From CAYVBN01 sp964538565 (GTDB taxonomy: Bacteria; Pseudomonadota; Alphaproteobacteria; Rhizobiales; Xanthobacteraceae), in contig CAZIGW010000163.1 in NCBI GenBank assembly GCA_964538565.1, positions 1 to 15,047 of the forward strand: DNA of 15,047 nucleotides, written 5' to 3'. Below are positions 13,101-15,047 of the stretch, in pieces. Below the pieces are notes generated by a model. It was not told where the DNA came from. It saw nothing but the letters and a program-made list of their open reading frames with translations, and did no database searches. Made by a program: the position numbers and the translations under genes. Each line of letters opens with the position of its first letter. Positions within the stretch are counted from its first letter, which is position 1.

Positions 13101-14261
13101 TCAGGCGCTGCGATAGAGCTTGGTGAGCACGAACTCGCGATGGCCGAGCGCTTCCGCCGCGGTGAGCCGCCCGTTCGCCGTGCGAAGCACCATCTCGATC
13201 AGCGCGTCGCCGGCGGCCGAGATCGTCATCTCGCGGCGCAGAATGCCGGACACGTCGAGATCGATGTGCTCGGACATCGTGCGCACCGTGCGCGGATTGC
13301 CGCTGATCTTGATGACCGGCAGGATCGGATTGCCGATGACGTTGCCCTGGCCGGTCGGGAAGGTGTGCACCACGTAGCCGGCCGCCGCCATCAGGGTCAC
13401 GCATTCGGCGGCCGCCGAGGACGTGTCCATGTAGTAGAGGCCCGGGCCCTTCGTCGGCGTCTCGGCCGGCGCGAGCACGTCGATGTACTTGCAGGCCCGC
13501 CCGATCTTCTCGAGATTGCCGAGCGCCTTCTCCTCGATGGTGGTCAGGCCGCCCGCGATGTTTCCCTTGGTCGGCTGCGACTCCGAGAGGTCGTCGGTCT
13601 TGTGCGCCTGGATGACCTCGTCCTCATAGGCCTTCCACACCCGATACCATTTTTCGCCGATTTCGGGGCTTGCGGCGCGCGCCTTGGCGATGTGCTCGGC
13701 GCCGGTGATTTCCGAAGTCTCGCCGAAAACGCCGTGGATCCCCTGCGGAATGAGCTTGTCGTACATGTTGCCGACGGTCGGGCACGAGGCGAGGCCCGTG
13801 GTCGTGTCGCTCTCCCCGCACTTGGTCGAAACCCACAGCTCGGAAATGTCGCACTCCTCGCGCCGCTTCTCGGAGGCCCACTGCAGGTAGTCCTTGGCGA
13901 CGCGCGAGGCCTTCGCGATCGTCATGAGGTCGCCGGTGCCCTCGATGCCGAAGCCGGTGACCGGCTTGCCGGTCGCCGCGATGCCGTCGACGACGCGCTT
14001 GGTCCAGCCGTCCTCAATGCCGATCACCACCGCGGCGGCGACGTTCGGATTGGCGCCGGTGCCGATGATGGTGCGGAAGAAAAGCTCGAGGTCCTCGCCG
14101 AACTGCAGTCGCCCGTAGGCGTGCGGAATGGCGAGCGTGCCCTTGATGTTGTTGGCGACCGCCTCGCAGGCGGCATTCGATAGATCGTCGAGCGGCAGAA
14201 TGACGACGTGATTGCGCACGCCGACCCGCCCGTTCTCGCGCCGCCAGCCGAAGAACTTCAT
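13101..14261 (-). CDS. suyB: (2R)-sulfolactate sulfo-lyase large subunit (UxaA/altronate dehydratase family)
   Basis: A 386-residue protein of the UxaA/GarD-type iron-dependent lyase family. It starts FFGWRRENGRVGVRNHVVIL (3-22), the family's opening. STKCGESDTTTGLASCPTVG (145-164, with C148 and C160) and GPGLYYMDTSSAAAE (272-286) lead to FPTGQGN and NPILPVIKISGNPRT (311-325), the conserved C-terminal block. With SuyA it would split (R)-sulfolactate into pyruvate and sulfite in the cytoplasm. Length, the two-subunit arrangement and neighbours (Ldh_2 dehydrogenase, GntR regulator) point to SuyB rather than altronate or galactarate dehydratase, but sugar-acid dehydratase is the alternative. The ATG at 14261 has GGAAG upstream. 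An ATG at 14288 would add nine residues. Confidence 0.78.
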   Translation of the reverse strand: MKFFGWRRENGRVGVRNHVVILPLDDLSNAACEAVANNIKGTLAIPHAYGRLQFGEDLELFFRTIIGTGANPNVAAAVVIGIEDGWTKRVVDGIAATGKPVTGFGIEGTGDLMTIAKASRVAKDYLQWASEKRREECDISELWVSTKCGESDTTTGLASCPTVGNMYDKLIPQGIHGVFGETSEITGAEHIAKARAASPEIGEKWYRVWKAYEDEVIQAHKTDDLSESQPTKGNIAGGLTTIEEKALGNLEKIGRACKYIDVLAPAETPTKGPGLYYMDTSSAAAECVTLMAAAGYVVHTFPTGQGNVIGNPILPVIKISGNPRTVRTMSEHIDLDVSGILRREMTISAAGDALIEMVLRTANGRLTAAEALGHREFVLTKLYRSA

Positions 14262-14293
14262 GTTCGATCTTCCGTTCGGTCCCGCCATGACGC

Positions 14294-14581
14294 TCACCAC
14301 CGCTTGGTCTTGAGATTGTGCACGTGCACGTGTTCGCCGCGCGCGATGTCGGCCACGGCCCGGCCGATGTCCTGGCCGTACTTCCACACGGTCTCGCCCG
14401 CCTTGATGTCGGTGAGCGCGACCTTGTGGCCGATCGGCACGTCCATCTGCGCCTTGAGGGTAAAGGAGGAATCGTCCGCCGTGATGACGCACAACATCTC
14501 GGTGCCGGCCTTGAGGCCTTCCACCACCACGACTCCGACCGTGTCCTTCTTGTCGTGAACCAGAAGTTGCGGGATCGCCAT
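14294..14581 (-). CDS. suyA: (2R)-sulfolactate sulfo-lyase small subunit (SAF domain)
   Basis: A 95-residue SAF-type domain that is the small subunit of the SuyAB lyase. In the UxaA family the equivalent domain is often fused at the N-terminus of the large subunit or encoded separately, as here. Visible marks are DTVGVVVVEGLKAG (13-26) and DVPIGHKVALTDIKAGETVW (47-66, with the GHKVAL motif). The end, VHVHNLKTKRW, is the SAF-domain HVHN pattern. A very strong ribosome-binding site (GGAGGAGGG) precedes the ATG. It is the first gene of the operon, 32 nt before suyB, and lies across a 78-bp gap from the divergent GntR gene. Confidence 0.78.
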   Translation of the reverse strand: MAIPQLLVHDKKDTVGVVVVEGLKAGTEMLCVITADDSSFTLKAQMDVPIGHKVALTDIKAGETVWKYGQDIGRAVADIARGEHVHVHNLKTKRW

Positions 14582-14612
14582 GCGTCCCTCCTCCCCGAGT
14601 TGTTGCCTTTCG

Positions 14613-14637
14613 GTCTTCTATAAGACATAAGATAGAC
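14613..14637. promoter_or_regulatory. Candidate operator for the divergent GntR (SuyR-like) regulator
   Basis: GTCTTCTATAAGAC (14613-14626) is an inverted repeat: GTCTT and AAGAC around a 4-bp centre. ATAAGA occurs twice (14620-14625 and 14627-14632), and a further half-site, ATAGAC, ends at 14637. The palindrome covers the -10 of the suyA promoter, so binding there would block transcription. GntR/HutC proteins typically bind short palindromes of this GT...AC kind next to their own gene. The link to this regulator is inferred. Confidence 0.5.
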
Positions 14638-14645
14638 GAGTCCAA
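14617..14645 (-). promoter_or_regulatory. Sigma70-like promoter of suyAB-comC
   Basis: On the minus strand TTGGAC (14645-14640) and TATAGA (14622-14617) are separated by exactly 17 nt. This predicts transcription from about 14610, with a leader near 29 nt that carries the strong suyA ribosome-binding site. It is the best promoter match in the window, in an AT-rich island inside otherwise very GC-rich DNA. Confidence 0.6.
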
Positions 14646-14659
14646 GGGGAAACGCGCCG

Positions 14660-15047
14660 GTGAACGAGATCGCACGCACCCAGCTCGCGGGCACACGGGC
14701 AACAGACCGGCAGACGCTCGGATTTCGTCCGCTCTACCGGCAGGTCCGCGACGTGCTGGTGCGGCGCATCGCGGAGGGAACCTGGCAGCCCGGACACGCG
14801 CTGCCGAGCGAGCCCGAGATCGCCGCCGATCTCGGAGTTTCGCAGGGCACGGTGCGCAAGGCGCTCGACGAGATGGAGGTCGAGAATCTCGTCGTGCGCC
14901 GGCAGGGCCGCGGCACCTACGTGGCGGGTCACGACGAGGCGCGCATCCTCTGTCAGTTCTTCAAGCTCACGCCGGACACGGGGCTGGTGGAATTTCCCGA
15001 CAGCCGGATCATCGATGTCGAGGTCCGCGCCGCCGCCGCGCCGGAAG
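14660..15047 (+). CDS. suyR: GntR-family (HutC subfamily) transcriptional regulator, probable SuyR; cut by window edge
   Basis: This is the first 129 residues of a GntR regulator, read from a GTG start with AGGGGA (14646-14651) upstream. Residues about 24-90 are a complete winged helix-turn-helix: PLYRQVRDVLVRRIAEGTW, then LPSEPEIAADLGVSQGTVRKALDEM, then the wing RRQGRGTYVAG. This is a near-consensus GntR DNA-binding domain. The start of an effector domain follows (ARILCQFFKLTPDTG, 94-108), with the spacing of the UTRA domain of HutC-type regulators. It is divergent from suyA with a 78-bp shared promoter gap. It is therefore the likely local repressor, released by sulfolactate or a related metabolite. 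The gene name is by context only. The rest lies beyond the window. Confidence 0.85.
   Translation, partial: MNEIARTQLAGTRATDRQTLGFRPLYRQVRDVLVRRIAEGTWQPGHALPSEPEIAADLGVSQGTVRKALDEMEVENLVVRRQGRGTYVAGHDEARILCQFFKLTPDTGLVEFPDSRIIDVEVRAAAAPE

Noticed and set aside
13101..14581. Altronate or galactarate dehydratase for the two UxaA-family genes
   Set aside because: No uronate or hexarate genes are nearby. The split subunits with an Ldh_2 dehydrogenase and GntR regulator fit SuyAB better, although this remains the main alternative.
1..15047. CRISPR arrays, tRNA or rRNA genes, insertion sequences, integrases
   Set aside because: No regularly spaced repeats, clover-leaf folds, rRNA-like blocks, transposase motifs or terminal inverted repeats were seen.

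Overview
The window is about 15 kb of GC-rich DNA (roughly two-thirds G+C) with strongly GC-biased third codon positions. It carries TRAP transport genes, Tat and Sec export signals, c-type cytochromes and a FixK/FNR-type box. This suggests an alphaproteobacterium of the Hyphomicrobiales (Bradyrhizobium/Xanthobacteraceae-like). That placement is inferred from style and gene content, not from a phylogenetic marker. No RNA genes, insertion sequences, CRISPR arrays or phage genes were seen.

Layout. (1) 1-1934, minus: a TRAP carboxylate-type transporter, dctP-dctQ-dctM, with dctM cut by the window edge. (2) 2249-3490, plus: a CynX/NimT-like MFS transporter. It overlaps tail-to-tail with a COG3618-type amidohydrolase (3478-4347, minus), which is divergent from a UbiD-family prFMN decarboxylase (4517-6010, plus). 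This block looks like uptake and breakdown of an unidentified, possibly aromatic, acid. (3) 6021-8010: an FNR/FixK-like box, a small DUF2892/YgaP-like membrane protein, and a soluble globin-coupled chemotaxis transducer, so an oxygen/redox theme. (4) 8224-8832: a UdgX-type uracil-DNA glycosylase. (5) 9055-11777: three exported proteins in a row, a monohaem cytochrome c, a twin-arginine-exported thiamine-diphosphate (ThDP) enzyme and a second monohaem cytochrome c. (6) 14581 down to 12079, minus: suyA-suyB and a malate/L-lactate-type dehydrogenase (comC-like), divergent from a GntR/HutC regulator (14660 to window end). This matches (R)-sulfolactate degradation, in which ComC interconverts sulfolactate and sulfopyruvate and SuyAB releases sulfite to give pyruvate.

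The most unusual content is block 5. ThDP enzymes of the decarboxylase/acetolactate synthase superfamily are normally cytoplasmic. This one has a clear Tat signal, keeps the catalytic Glu and the ThDP motif, and sits between two periplasmic cytochromes. That suggests a periplasmic oxidative 2-oxoacid (or related) conversion feeding electrons into the cytochrome c pool. The second strong regulatory observation is a candidate repressor palindrome (14613-14626) lying over the -10 of a good sigma70-like suyA promoter, in the gap shared with the GntR gene.
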